DNA of 64,000 bases from Prevotella histicola JCM 15637 = DNF00424 (GCF_000613925.1 NZ_BAJX01000013.1:18234-82233); one strand, 5' to 3'. Counted from the stretch's first letter, positions 19,294 to 27,474 are shown. Notes: generated by a model from the sequence alone, not told the origin. Numbers and translations: made by a program.

Positions 19294-19632
19294 TTAGCTT
19301 AGTAGTTCTTTCAATACCACAGCATTGTTATGCTCCTCGTCATGTGCGGCAAAGAGGAGTGTCGCATCAGGATGTTCAGAAAGTACTTTACGAAGATCAT
19401 CCAGCGCACCAGACTCTGCTAACTCTGCCTTATAGCGTTTTGTGAATTCTGGGAAACGCTCTGGTACGTGTCCAAACCATTTCCTCAAGTCACTACTTGG
19501 TGCTACAGACTTCAGCCAAAGATCAATCTTTGCCTTTTCTTTGCTAATACCACGTGGCCATAAACGGTCAACTAGAATACGATAACCGTCGGTTTCTTCA
19601 GCCGGCGCATAAGCACGTTTAATCTTTATCAT
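19294..19632 (-). CDS. DUF488 family protein (YeaO-like)
   Basis: 112 residues, nearly all in one DUF488 domain: YRILVDRLWPRGISKEKAKI at about 17-36, WLKSVAPSSDLRKWFGHVPERF, and a late LLFAAHDEEHNNAVVL motif. Members are small soluble proteins of unknown biochemical role, often near stress or redox genes. It lies between the Hsp20 and hemerythrin genes on the same strand, which agrees with a stress-linked role; nothing in the sequence shows an activity. Confidence 0.85.
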   Translation of the reverse strand: MIKIKRAYAPAEETDGYRILVDRLWPRGISKEKAKIDLWLKSVAPSSDLRKWFGHVPERFPEFTKRYKAELAESGALDDLRKVLSEHPDATLLFAAHDEEHNNAVVLKELLS

Positions 19633-19718
19633 TGTATCTTTATTTTATAGGATCCAGCTTAATGCTACTCCCCGATATTATCCTCTATAATATAATAAGG
19701 TGTAATATCTTTGGTTGA

Positions 19719-20243
19719 TTATTCCAAAGCCAATGCTCTTGGGAAGATAATCTCATCCTCCAAGTAGATGTGTTCCAGGAGATAATCACGGAAACGGTGC
19801 AAGTCTTCCATTGCTTTCACGTATTCAGGTTCGGCACCTTCAGGGGCAGTATACCCATTTGTGAGTTCCTCAATACGCTTGTGTCGTTCTGTTTCATCAC
19901 CATGGTCAGCCATCATAGCATTGATTGGGTACTGAATTGACCCACAGTGGAACTGTGCATGTTGCTGTCCTAACTCAGAAGCATTGAACAGTTCGAGAAT
20001 GAATGGATAGAGAACATTCTCTTCCTTTTGGCAGTGCAGGTCAAGATCTGCGATACTATTGCGGAAATGATCTACTACACGGTCCAGCTCTGGATGCTTA
20101 GCAGCGAGCGCATTAAGTCTGTCAAGGAGTTCGTATCCATATTTTCTCGTATTACGATGATGGAACTTCAAAACATAATCTACCAGTAAATCAAGATCCC
20201 AAGTTTCAAATGGGATTGTCGTATTAAATTGTTTTTGTGACAT
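19719..20243 (-). CDS. Hemerythrin HHE-domain protein (RIC/YtfE-like)
   Basis: 174-residue helical protein with the His/Glu pattern of a diiron hemerythrin: FHHRN near 28, DHFRNSIADLDLHCQKEENV with His and Glu ligands near 60-78, ADHGDETERH near 113, and LLEHIYLEDEIIFP at about 153-166. Homologues of this size repair iron-sulfur clusters damaged by nitric oxide or oxygen, or carry O2/NO. It lacks the short ScdA/YtfE N-terminal domain. It is transcribed divergently from a Crp/Fnr-type regulator 140 bp away, the usual setting for nitrosative-stress control in anaerobes. NO linkage is inferred. Confidence 0.85.
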   Translation of the reverse strand: MSQKQFNTTIPFETWDLDLLVDYVLKFHHRNTRKYGYELLDRLNALAAKHPELDRVVDHFRNSIADLDLHCQKEENVLYPFILELFNASELGQQHAQFHCGSIQYPINAMMADHGDETERHKRIEELTNGYTAPEGAEPEYVKAMEDLHRFRDYLLEHIYLEDEIIFPRALALE

Positions 20244-20382
20244 ATTCTTATTTGTTATTTATTGTTTCTTTGGTTGCAAAGGTATATAGATATAGATAGA
20301 TGGCAGGTAACAAATGTGCCTGTTATGGATTAAATATTGTTAAAACCCTAAGGTTAGGAAGAAAAGTATTACCTTTGTAACT

Positions 20383-21054
20383 ATGGAAGATAAAGTAATG
20401 AGAGCCTTAATAGCCTGCCCTCTCTTTGCAGGAATGAGCCCAATGGAGATAGAAATGATGGTTGGTAACGTCAAGTATCATGTCGTTAAGTTGCCTGCAC
20501 ATGATGTCTATGCCCTTGCTGGTATGCCTTGTCGCTATGTTGACATTGTCGTAAGTGGTTTTCTTATCTGTCGAATGGCATCTTTGTCAGGCAAGCAGGT
20601 TGAGGTCAGCCGTCTGCACTGTGGTAATCTGGTAGCTCCAGCCTTTATTTTCTCCAAGGATAATAAGCTTCCTGTTAGTGTGGAGACGGACGGGGCCGTA
20701 GAACTCTTCCGTATTTCCCCAAGTGAACTCAAGCTGTTGATAGATACTGATGAGACTATTCGTACCAACTATATTCGTATATTATCTAATATAGACGTCT
20801 TCCTGACTCAGAAAATGAAGATTCTCAGCTTGTTTACTGTGCGTGAAAAGGTGGCTTATCTTTTGTTGGAAAGTGCAGGGGAGCAGGGTAGTAATGAGGT
20901 TCATCTGCAGCGTTCTCGTCAGGAGATAGCCGACTCTTTTGGTATCCAGAAGTTCTCTTTGCTGCGCGTCTTGTCCGATTTTGAGAAGGAAGGCGCCATA
21001 GAAATCAAAGGAAAGGTCATAAAGATATTGAACAGAAGTAAGATGTTGAAATAA
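20383..21054 (+). CDS. Crp/Fnr family transcriptional regulator
   Basis: 223 residues: an effector domain with the cyclic-nucleotide-binding fold (about 1-125), a long dimer helix, and a winged helix-turn-helix at about 150-215 (HLQRSRQEIADSFGIQKFSL recognition region). It has cysteines but not the clustered four-Cys set of FNR, so an iron-sulfur sensor is not evident; it resembles the heme- or NO-responsive DNR/HcpR-like branch. A -7 box TACCTTTG (20370-20377) ends only 6 bp before the ATG, so the mRNA would be almost leaderless. It probably controls the divergent hemerythrin gene and itself from the 139-bp shared region. Confidence 0.85.
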   Translation: MEDKVMRALIACPLFAGMSPMEIEMMVGNVKYHVVKLPAHDVYALAGMPCRYVDIVVSGFLICRMASLSGKQVEVSRLHCGNLVAPAFIFSKDNKLPVSVETDGAVELFRISPSELKLLIDTDETIRTNYIRILSNIDVFLTQKMKILSLFTVREKVAYLLLESAGEQGSNEVHLQRSRQEIADSFGIQKFSLLRVLSDFEKEGAIEIKGKVIKILNRSKMLK

Positions 21055-21173
21055 ATAAGGATGCACAAGTATCCCCTATTTTATTAAGGTGTAAATACAT
21101 AAAAAGTCAAAAAACGAGTGGGGATAGAAAGATTTTATTTATTTTTGTACCCCCATATTAAAACAAGAACCAT

Positions 21174-22010
21174 ATGAAGAAAATAATTTTATTGGCAATA
21201 TTAGCCGTAGTATCTTTTACTGCTAAGGCACAAGATACTAAGCCATACGAGGAGAAGATGGCTAAACTTGAGAGTGCTTTTAAGGAACTTGAGGATGCAT
21301 ATCACAGTTTTTCAAAACGTGATCCAGCTACTTTCACTGATGCAGAGAAAGCTCAATTGAATCAAATCATGGTGAAAGCAGATTCGTTAGACTCTGTTCA
21401 GACTGCAACAGCATTGGAGATTGCAGAAAAGTTCAAGACTACAAAGTTCCCTGCAAGGTATCTTGCAGATGTTATGTACAACTTGGAATATGACCAATTG
21501 AAGCAGCTTTGCGATCCATCAACGGGTTATTACAATGAGCCGGGTATGGAGAAAGTGAAGAAACTGCTTGCTTCTTATGAGTTGCGTCACCCAGGACTGA
21601 TGTACAAGGAGCTTACTATGGAGGATCTTAATGGCAAGCAAGTGAAGCTCAGTGACTGGGTTGGAAAGGGCAAATATGTCTTTGTTGACTTCTGGGCAAG
21701 CTGGTGTGGTCCATGCCGTAAGGAGATGCCGAATGTTGTTGAGGCATATAATCGCTACAAAAACAAAGGACTTGAGATTGTTGGTGTAAGCTTTGACAGC
21801 AATAAGTTACAGTGGTCTGCTGCTGTTGAGAAGCTTGGTATGACCTGGCCTCAGATGTCTGACCTCAAAGGTTGGGAGTGTGCAGCTGCTAAGGTGTATG
21901 GTATTCGTAGTATTCCTTCTAACATTCTTATTGATCCACAGGGCAAAATCGTTGCTATGGACTTAAGAGGAAGCAAGCTGCAGACGGTACTTGCTGAGTT
22001 GATAAAGTAG
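21174..22010 (+). CDS. TlpA-family thiol-disulfide oxidoreductase, exported
   Basis: 278 residues: signal peptide 1-19 (ends FTAKAQ), a charged helical segment of about 110 residues, then a TlpA/AhpC-like thioredoxin domain from about 142 to the end. The active site WCGPC (Cys178, Cys181) is intact in FVDFWASWCGPCRKEMP, and the cis-proline region IRSIPSNILIDPQGK is present. Such proteins reduce or oxidise cysteines in periplasmic partners. A TATTTTTG (21140-21147) may be the -7 box and a strong terminator follows. The substrate is unknown. Confidence 0.9.
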   Translation: MKKIILLAILAVVSFTAKAQDTKPYEEKMAKLESAFKELEDAYHSFSKRDPATFTDAEKAQLNQIMVKADSLDSVQTATALEIAEKFKTTKFPARYLADVMYNLEYDQLKQLCDPSTGYYNEPGMEKVKKLLASYELRHPGLMYKELTMEDLNGKQVKLSDWVGKGKYVFVDFWASWCGPCRKEMPNVVEAYNRYKNKGLEIVGVSFDSNKLQWSAAVEKLGMTWPQMSDLKGWECAAAKVYGIRSIPSNILIDPQGKIVAMDLRGSKLQTVLAELIK

Positions 22011-22032
22011 GGGATAGCCCCTTTAAAAATAT

Positions 22033-22077
22033 GAAAGGTATCAAAGGATTCGTCCTTTGGTACCTTTTTCTTTTGTC
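22033..22077 (+). terminator. Terminator of the TlpA gene
   Basis: AAAGGTATCAAAGGA pairs with TCCTTTGGTACCTTT (one mismatch) around a TTCG loop, followed by TTCTTTTG. Confidence 0.75.
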
Positions 22078-22198
22078 TTTCCTCTTGCTCGGAAAAGTCT
22101 TTACAGATAAAAATGTGACTGAATGCCGAATGGAAAGAAAACCTTTCTTTTTTAGGTTTGTAATCTCTTGACTGATAAATAGTTATGAATAGGGTTGT

Positions 22199-22301
22199 AA
22201 AAGATGCCCTTTTGCAGTTTAAAAGACGCCCTTTTGAAGCATAAAAGGTGCCCTTTTACCATGCAAAAGGGCACCTTTTATGCTTCAAAAGGGCGTCTTT
22301 T
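22199..22301. repeat. 22-bp-period array, GGGC family, locus B (five units, large perfect hairpin)
   Basis: Cores start at 22199, 22221, 22243, 22265 and 22287, exactly 22 bp apart, 103 bp in total. Orientation is forward three times, then reverse twice. Units 2-3 with their spacer (22221-22257) are the perfect reverse complement of units 4-5 with theirs (22265-22301): 37-bp arms around the 7-bp loop accatgc, including matching spacers gaagcat and atgcttc. The array lies between the converging TlpA and CaCA genes, past the TlpA terminator. Confidence 0.92.
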
Positions 22302-22380
22302 AAATCCGTTATGCGAATTTATATGACATAAAAGTCATTCCTTCTTTAGTTTCTTTGTGGTGGAGTCGTTATCATACAGA

Positions 22381-23321
22381 CTATAGAAGCCACCACATGT
22401 AAGCCACGAAGACAGCTGTGAGAACGGCTCCCTCCCATCGTTCGATGGTACTTCTTGTAAAAGAGAAGAACCAAATGAGAATCATGGAGACAACCATTAC
22501 AGACAGGTCTGTTGTCGTTATGCCCTTTATTGTCATAGGCTGATGAGTCCAGTCACGCCTAAGATGGCAAGAATGTTGAAGACATTAGATCCTAAGACAT
22601 TGCCAATGGCAATCCCACTGTTTCCTTTTCGTGCTGACACCACGCTTGTTGCCAGCTCAGGAAGTGATGTTCCACCAGCCACAATCGTCAGTCCGATGAC
22701 AGCTTCTGACACCCCTAGCTGTGCTGCAACCTGTGTTGCACCTTCCACAAAGAGGTTACTTCCACCTATCAGGCATGCTAAACCAATGATGATCCATACG
22801 GCAGACATGGTTGCTGACATAGGTTTCTTCTCTGTTTTTATGTCTGAAGATTCTTCTTGCAGTTCTGTTTTACTACTCTTTGCACCGTGTAAGGTAATAT
22901 ACATGAAGGCTATGAACATTACGAAAAGCGTTGCAGCATCAAGCCGACTGATATGTCCATCAAGGCACATGATCATCAATACGATTGAAGCTACCAATGC
23001 AAAAGGAATGTCTTTGCTGATAGTTACCCTCGTAATAGCCATGGGAGCAACCATAGCTGATACTCCAACAATCAACAGAGCATTGAAGATGTTCGAACCA
23101 ACAATGTTTCCTACAGCCAAGTCGGGTGTACCTTTGAGAGCCGATACCAGGCTGACACAGAACTCGGGCATGCTGGTTCCCATTGCAACTATTGTTAATC
23201 CAATCACAATCTGTGGCATCTTTAGCTTTTCAGCCACGGCTACTGCACCCTCTGTCAGTCGGTCCGCACCCCATAAAACGAGGCTTATTCCCACGAGAAT
23301 AAAGACAATGTTTAGAAGCAT
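22381..23321 (-). CDS. CaCA-family Na+/Ca2+ exchanger (frameshifted at about 22540)
   Basis: Inner-membrane antiporter of the YrbG/K+-dependent exchanger type. Two inverted alpha-repeats are visible: GTSMPEFCVSLVSALKGTP with VGNIVGSNIFNALL near 48-85, and GGTSLPELATSVVSARKGNS with IGNVLGSNVFNILA near 212-250. The main frame stops at 22533 after 262 residues, but the same strand continues in another frame with MTIKGITTTDLSVMVV and hydrophobic helices to a stop at 22381-22383. One extra C in AGCCTATG (22537-22541) would give about 314 residues, the family norm. Function as a Ca2+ exporter is inferred from family. Confidence 0.85.
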
Positions 23322-23633
23322 AATTTCTTATCTGATATTTGTTTGGCGGCAAAGTTACGAAGAAAAGTTGAACTCATGCGTCTCTTTCGGCTCCTTATTC
23401 TCTGCAGAAGACTCATCTTCTTGTATATATATGAGGTGGAAAGAGTGCGTTTGTGTCTTATGATTTAGTAACTTCCTTTTAATGATTATAGGGCTTTTAA
23501 CAGTCTGCCGAAAACTAATGTTAATCTTTTTCGTCTTTAATAAATATATAATACGAAAACATTATATTTGCAAACAGAAACGAAAATAGCATGCCTAAGC
23601 CACGCTAAATTAACAAATTACAAAACAAATCAA
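23322..23633. other. Intergenic region between the CaCA and secreted-protein genes
   Basis: Divergent intergenic stretch. TATATTTG at 23563-23570 is a likely -7 box for the gene at 23634 (leader about 57 nt), and CAAAGTTA at 23350-23357 gives TAACTTTG for the exchanger on the minus strand. No array or gene was seen. Confidence 0.4.
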
Positions 23634-25280
23634 ATGTTCAAGTATTTACATTTATCGCTAACACTCCTGTTAGGGTTTGTCTCTGCTGGTGTGTCAGCTC
23701 AAAGTCCGCAGCCGTCAAAAGATGGTTATTTCCGCATTGTCAATGCCAATAATCGTGCTGATGGTAAGCAGTATGTGTATGTAACAGGCGCATATGCCGC
23801 AATGCCGAATGCCACTAAGACAGAGGCAACGACGCTACCTGGTACGGTAATACATCTGAAAATGGTAGAAAATGGTACCAATACAGGTGTTTATGATGTG
23901 CAAACTCTGCGCTCACAGGGCGTTGATGTCATTAATGGATATCTGAATCCTGCTATTGAAAAGGTGGAGAAAGCTTTGAAAGACAAGCTAAATGAAAAGC
24001 TCTCAAGTCCTATGGCCTCCCTGGCCTATGGGCTATTTAGTACGAGTGTGATTGGACAATGGGACCTGAAAATGCACCTAAAATCAGTAAGAACCTCTGA
24101 TGGACGTGATGCTTACTATGCCTATGCAACAGTTCCTTCCATACAACCACTTTGTGATTTCTGGCATACTTATGGGACATTTGCAGGTAGTGCTCTTAAT
24201 AACTATCCTAACTTAAAGGCAGCTTTAGACAGTGGAAATCCAGACGATGTATGGTATGAGATAGAGCGACTAGCATTGGCTAAAATAGAAAGTAGCTCTT
24301 ATGCAAGCACTGAACTGGTGAATATTATCAAGCATTACATTGGTACTACACGTGCTGAGAATCGTATCAATCAAGGGCAAACTTACTATCTTATCTCTGG
24401 TAATCTAAAGAAGGTTGATCCTTCTGGTACGGCACATAACCCTGCCAATCCTATGGGTACGGCACATAATGAATATGACGGGACGGAGGCAAAGTTCGAC
24501 TTTGTCAACAACAATACAAATGATCAATACTGGGGTCCAGAACTTCCTGTAACCAAGGATGCCGCTATGTGGATATTAGAGGAGGTAAACAATACAAACT
24601 ACTTTGCGGTGAAACCTTCTGCAAACATGCGCGGAAAGGATGGCAAATATTACACAACACTTTATGTGGACTTCCCCTTCAAGATAGTTGGTGACGTAAA
24701 AGCTTATACCATTGAGGGCGTAAATGCCCAGAATGCACAGGGCTATTACTTTGCTAAAGTGAAGAAACTGGCTCAGCAAGGAGATGTTGTTCCAGCTCAG
24801 ACTGCCGTTGTCTTGGAATGTAACTCAACTAATCCAGTTGACAATCAGTTGTTGCCTCAGGGTGATGAGACTCCCCAGGCAAGTGGTAACCGTCTCTGTG
24901 GAACATACTTTGGAGCAGCTATCAATGGCTTGGAGGTAAAGGATGGTGCAGGAAACGCATACAATGTAACACATGATAACGTGCGTGCTTTCAATATAAA
25001 CACTGCTGATGCACGTAACCCTATAGGCTTCTATAAGCTGAATAGTGCCGTTACAAGCGTACCAGGTAACAAGGCTTTCCTTGTTCTTACCAGTACAGAA
25101 GCACAGGCAAAGAGCTTCGTTTTGAACTTCGATGACGGTGAAACAACAGGTATAGAGACCATCAATGTGGAGAAGAATGCTACAGAAGACGGCGTTTACT
25201 ATGACCTACAAGGACGTCGTGTAGAGCATCCAACACGTGGAATTTATATCTTGAATGGTAAGAAAGTTGTTATTAAATAA
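23634..25280 (+). CDS. Secreted protein with a type IX secretion-like C-terminal tail
   Basis: 548 residues from ATG 23634, chosen because it begins a clean signal peptide (LSLTLLLGFVSAGVSAQ); upstream in-frame ATG 23568 would add an implausible polar extension. The body is of no family I recognise and is rich in Asn, Thr and aromatic residues, with a near-repeat of the 8-residue motif PxGTAHNx at about 264-280. The final 40 residues end in the sorting-like motif VYYDLQGRRV, then GIYILNGKKVVIK, common in Prevotella exported proteins. It is followed 16 bp later by a small gene with an unusually strong ribosome site. Probably surface-exposed or secreted. Confidence 0.75.
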   Translation: MFKYLHLSLTLLLGFVSAGVSAQSPQPSKDGYFRIVNANNRADGKQYVYVTGAYAAMPNATKTEATTLPGTVIHLKMVENGTNTGVYDVQTLRSQGVDVINGYLNPAIEKVEKALKDKLNEKLSSPMASLAYGLFSTSVIGQWDLKMHLKSVRTSDGRDAYYAYATVPSIQPLCDFWHTYGTFAGSALNNYPNLKAALDSGNPDDVWYEIERLALAKIESSSYASTELVNIIKHYIGTTRAENRINQGQTYYLISGNLKKVDPSGTAHNPANPMGTAHNEYDGTEAKFDFVNNNTNDQYWGPELPVTKDAAMWILEEVNNTNYFAVKPSANMRGKDGKYYTTLYVDFPFKIVGDVKAYTIEGVNAQNAQGYYFAKVKKLAQQGDVVPAQTAVVLECNSTNPVDNQLLPQGDETPQASGNRLCGTYFGAAINGLEVKDGAGNAYNVTHDNVRAFNINTADARNPIGFYKLNSAVTSVPGNKAFLVLTSTEAQAKSFVLNFDDGETTGIETINVEKNATEDGVYYDLQGRRVEHPTRGIYILNGKKVVIK

Positions 25281-25288
25281 GGAGGAGG
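25281..25288 (+). promoter_or_regulatory. Strong Shine-Dalgarno site, rare in this genome
   Basis: GGAGGAGG starts directly after the upstream stop codon and lies 8 bp before ATG 25297. Most genes in this window lack such a site; it fixes the start and suggests strong translation of the small gene. Confidence 0.7.
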
Positions 25289-25296
25289 ACACAAAT

Positions 25297-25512
25297 ATGA
25301 AGAAGAATTATATGGCTCCTCAATGCGAGCAGGTTGTTCTGAACGTTAGTGAAGAGATACTTGATGGTCATTTTGGTAACCAAAGTGGTGTGCCAGTAGA
25401 GCCTTCAACAGGTGGTTCTGGTACTCAAGGTAACACGGGAAGTGGAGTAGATGGCTTTGAAGCAAAGGAAAGTGAATGGGGAGAAGTCTATTATTCACCG
25501 TGGGAAGATTAG
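25297..25512 (+). CDS. Small Gly/Ser-rich protein with conserved MKKxYxxP start
   Basis: 71 residues. The N-terminal 23 residues (MKKNYMAPQCEQVVLNVSEE onward) resemble a conserved leader-like block seen at the start of many short Prevotella and Bacteroides proteins; the rest is low-complexity (TGGSGTQGNTGSGVDG) with an acidic, aromatic end (EWGEVYYSPWED). There is no signal peptide or lipobox. It is co-transcribed with the secreted protein at 23634 and followed by a terminator. The function is unknown; a leader/core architecture like a modified peptide precursor is conceivable, but no modifying enzyme is adjacent. Confidence 0.7.
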   Translation: MKKNYMAPQCEQVVLNVSEEILDGHFGNQSGVPVEPSTGGSGTQGNTGSGVDGFEAKESEWGEVYYSPWED

Positions 25513-25541
25513 TATAACACGATAATAAAGGATTATAAAAC

Positions 25542-25595
25542 AGGGATAATGAATGCCTATGAGGTGTAACTTAGGGCTATTCATTATCCCTTTTT
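25542..25595 (+). terminator. Terminator of the secreted-protein unit
   Basis: Perfect 13-bp stem AGGGATAATGAAT / ATTCATTATCCCT with a 24-nt loop, then TTTTTCTTG. Confidence 0.7.
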
Positions 25596-25650
25596 CTTGT
25601 CCAAATGAAGCTTTTTATGTATGGTACAGCGATAGTTCAGATAAATTATG

Positions 25651-25658
25651 TACCTTTG
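25651..25658 (+). promoter_or_regulatory. -7 element for the queuosine precursor transporter
   Basis: TACCTTTG; the implied transcript begins just before the riboswitch fold at 25677. Confidence 0.5.
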
Positions 25659-25676
25659 CAACCACGTATTTAAGAT

Positions 25677-25711
25677 AGGGGTACTTGCTCAACCCCCTTT
25701 AACAAAACAAG
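25677..25711 (+). promoter_or_regulatory. preQ1-I riboswitch upstream of the queuosine precursor transporter
   Basis: P1 is AGGGG (25677-25681) paired with CCCCT (25694-25698). The P1 loop carries CTTG (25684-25687), which pairs with CAAG (25708-25711) to form the H-type pseudoknot, and C25688 right after it is placed like the preQ1-recognising cytosine. The A-rich tail TTAACAAAACAAG (25699-25711) matches the tail I recall from the Thermoanaerobacter tengcongensis preQ1 aptamer. The pseudoknot ends 3 nt before ATG 25715, so ligand binding would block translation initiation. The gene product transports queuosine precursors, in accord with this ligand. Confidence 0.85.
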
Positions 25712-25714
25712 ACA

Positions 25715-26407
25715 ATGATAAAACAAAAACAACAAGTGAGTGTGCTGTTTATGCTTTTCAGCATCCTCTTTTGCGTTTGCTTGATTGCAGCAAACATCCT
25801 CGAGACAAAGCAAATATCTGTGTTTGGTATCTCATTGACGGGTGGACTTATCGTTTTCCCTATCTCTTACATCATCAACGACTGTGTTTGTGAGGTGTGG
25901 GGATTCCAAAAAGCACGTCTGTTGATATGGACGGGCTTTGCTATGAACTTCTTCTTTGTGGCGATGGGAGCATTATGCGACTGGATACCAGGTGCACCTT
26001 ATTGGACAAATGATGCTGGATTCCATGCTATCTTTGGTCTTGCTCCACGTGTGGCAGCAGCCTCTTTCGTTGCTTTCATTGTGGGTTCATTCGCTAATGC
26101 CTACGTGATGAGTAAGATGAAACTACGTGATGGAGGTCGTCATTTCTCATGGCGTGCCATCTTGAGTACCATTGCTGGTGAGAGTCTTGACTCTCTCATC
26201 TTCTTTCCTTTGGCGTTGGGTGGCGTTGTTCCTACCCCTGAATTGCCAAAACTAATGCTTTGGCAGGTAGTGTTAAAGACGCTTTATGAGGTAATAGCCT
26301 TGCCTATAACGATTCGAGTTGTGAAGGCTTTAAAGGCGCATGAAGGGGAAGATGTTTATGATGAAGGTGTGAATTATAGCATCTGGAAGGTCTTCACTCT
26401 GCAATAA
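25715..26407 (+). CDS. Queuosine precursor transporter (YhhQ/VUT family)
   Basis: 230-residue inner-membrane protein with about six helices that takes up preQ0/preQ1 for tRNA queuosine synthesis. Family marks: the early ANILETKQISVFG, FPISYIINDCVCEVWGFQKA at about 48-67, and the late GESLDSLIFFPLAL segment. Length is normal. The leader carries a preQ1-I riboswitch ending three bases before the ATG, which independently supports the substrate. queF lies next on the same strand after a terminator and its own promoter. In many relatives queC is adjacent; it is absent here. Confidence 0.92.
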   Translation: MIKQKQQVSVLFMLFSILFCVCLIAANILETKQISVFGISLTGGLIVFPISYIINDCVCEVWGFQKARLLIWTGFAMNFFFVAMGALCDWIPGAPYWTNDAGFHAIFGLAPRVAAASFVAFIVGSFANAYVMSKMKLRDGGRHFSWRAILSTIAGESLDSLIFFPLALGGVVPTPELPKLMLWQVVLKTLYEVIALPITIRVVKALKAHEGEDVYDEGVNYSIWKVFTLQ

Positions 26408-26732
26408 AGAGCTGATAACTGACAACAAGAAAGGGGATATGCCAATCAACAGGCACATCCCCTTTCGTTGTTTACTTCCCAAAATTCTGTTCGTTTCCCG
26501 TAATTCAGACTATCAAAACAGCGTATGTCTTGGTATAGTGGTCGTTACATTGTTTTAAGATGTCTATCCTTTAGTAATGGTAGGAATCAATGTAAATGAG
26601 GTTATAGTGGGAATAAGAGGAAGGAATATTACCATAAAGCTGACTGATAATTAGGAATATCTTTCAGGAAATGCGCATAAATCACTTACAATATAGTAAC
26701 TTTGCAAATAAATTAAAGTATAATAAACGATT
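26408..26732. other. Intergenic region between the queuosine transporter and queF
   Basis: Terminator at 26430-26470, then about 220 bp without recognisable gene or repeat, and a -7 box TAACTTTG (26697-26704) 28 bp before queF. No trace of a decayed queC was seen. Confidence 0.4.
26430..26470 (+). terminator. Terminator of the queuosine transporter gene
   Basis: AAAGGGGATATGCC pairs with GGCACATCCCCTTT (one mismatch) around an 8-nt loop; the following tract CGTTGTTT is only partly T-rich. Confidence 0.65.
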
Positions 26733-27188
26733 ATGGAAAGAAATGAAGAGGGCTTGCAGTCGTTAGGTTCTGCAACCAAATATAGAATGGATTATGCGCC
26801 AGAAGTGCTGGAAACATTTGTGAATAAGCATCCTGGAAATGACTATTGGGTGCGTTTCAACTGTCCTGAGTTCACGAGTTTGTGTCCTATTACGGGGCAA
26901 CCTGACTTTGCAGAGATACGCATATCCTATATACCAGATGAGCGAATGGTGGAGAGTAAGAGCCTGAAACTCTATCTTTTTAGCTTCCGTAATCATGGTG
27001 ATTTCCATGAGGATTGCGTGAACATCATTATGAAAGACCTTATCAAACTCATGGATCCTAAGTACATAGAGGTAACAGGAATCTTCACTCCACGTGGTGG
27101 TATCAGCATCTATCCTTATGCTAATTACGGTCGGAAGGGAACGAAATACGAGAAACTTGCCGACCATCGGTTTATGAATCATGAGTAA
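26733..27188 (+). CDS. queF: NADPH-dependent 7-cyano-7-deazaguanine reductase
   Basis: Reduces the nitrile of preQ0 to the amine preQ1, the last free-base step before insertion into tRNA. 151 residues, the short unimodular form. The covalent thioimide cysteine is Cys51 in [14 protein letters not shown], with Asp58 as the proton donor; the NADPH-binding E(S/L)KSLK-type motif is [16 protein letters not shown] (73-88), and HGDFHED follows at 88-94 with Glu93 contacting substrate. Has its own -7 box. Confidence 0.95.
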   Translation: MERNEEGLQSLGSATKYRMDYAPEVLETFVNKHPGNDYWVRFNCPEFTSLCPITGQPDFAEIRISYIPDERMVESKSLKLYLFSFRNHGDFHEDCVNIIMKDLIKLMDPKYIEVTGIFTPRGGISIYPYANYGRKGTKYEKLADHRFMNHE

Positions 27189-27307
27189 AATGCTTGGTGG
27201 AGCTGTGCGTTGGACACATCAATAATTTGCTTGTCGTGATGTGCCAAGACTGCTTTGATATTCATGATTGGGTAGAATTATGTAAGGATAATTCACGTTA
27301 GGCTTTT

Positions 27308-27344
27308 AATCTATCGTCTTTTACATTCTAAAAGAGCATCTTTT
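27308..27344. repeat. Decayed 22-bp-period array, GGGC family, locus G (two units)
   Basis: Unit 27330-27344 is AAAAGAGCATCTTTT, one base from the family core; 22 bp before it AATCTATCGTCTTTT (27308-27322) keeps the right half only. The good unit plus flanks forms a 12-bp-arm hairpin (CATTCTAAAAGA / TCTTTTAGAATG). It lies between the convergent queF and lipoprotein genes. Confidence 0.6.
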
Positions 27345-27474
27345 AGAATGGCTTTTGTAAGCACTTGATTCATTGAAAGTTACAAAACGGGAAAAGAACA
27401 GTATTTGTTTGAGAATCTATAAATACGCGTTTGATAGTTGTAAATACTTTTCTTTCTCACTACTATCTCATACT

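Noticed and set aside
23568..23633. Upstream start for the secreted protein at 23634
   Set aside because: It would put a polar 22-residue extension before a perfect signal peptide and lies inside the -7 box.
25648..25893. 81-codon plus-strand frame over the riboswitch
   Set aside because: It starts in the -7 box and overlaps the queuosine transporter in another frame, with no family resemblance.
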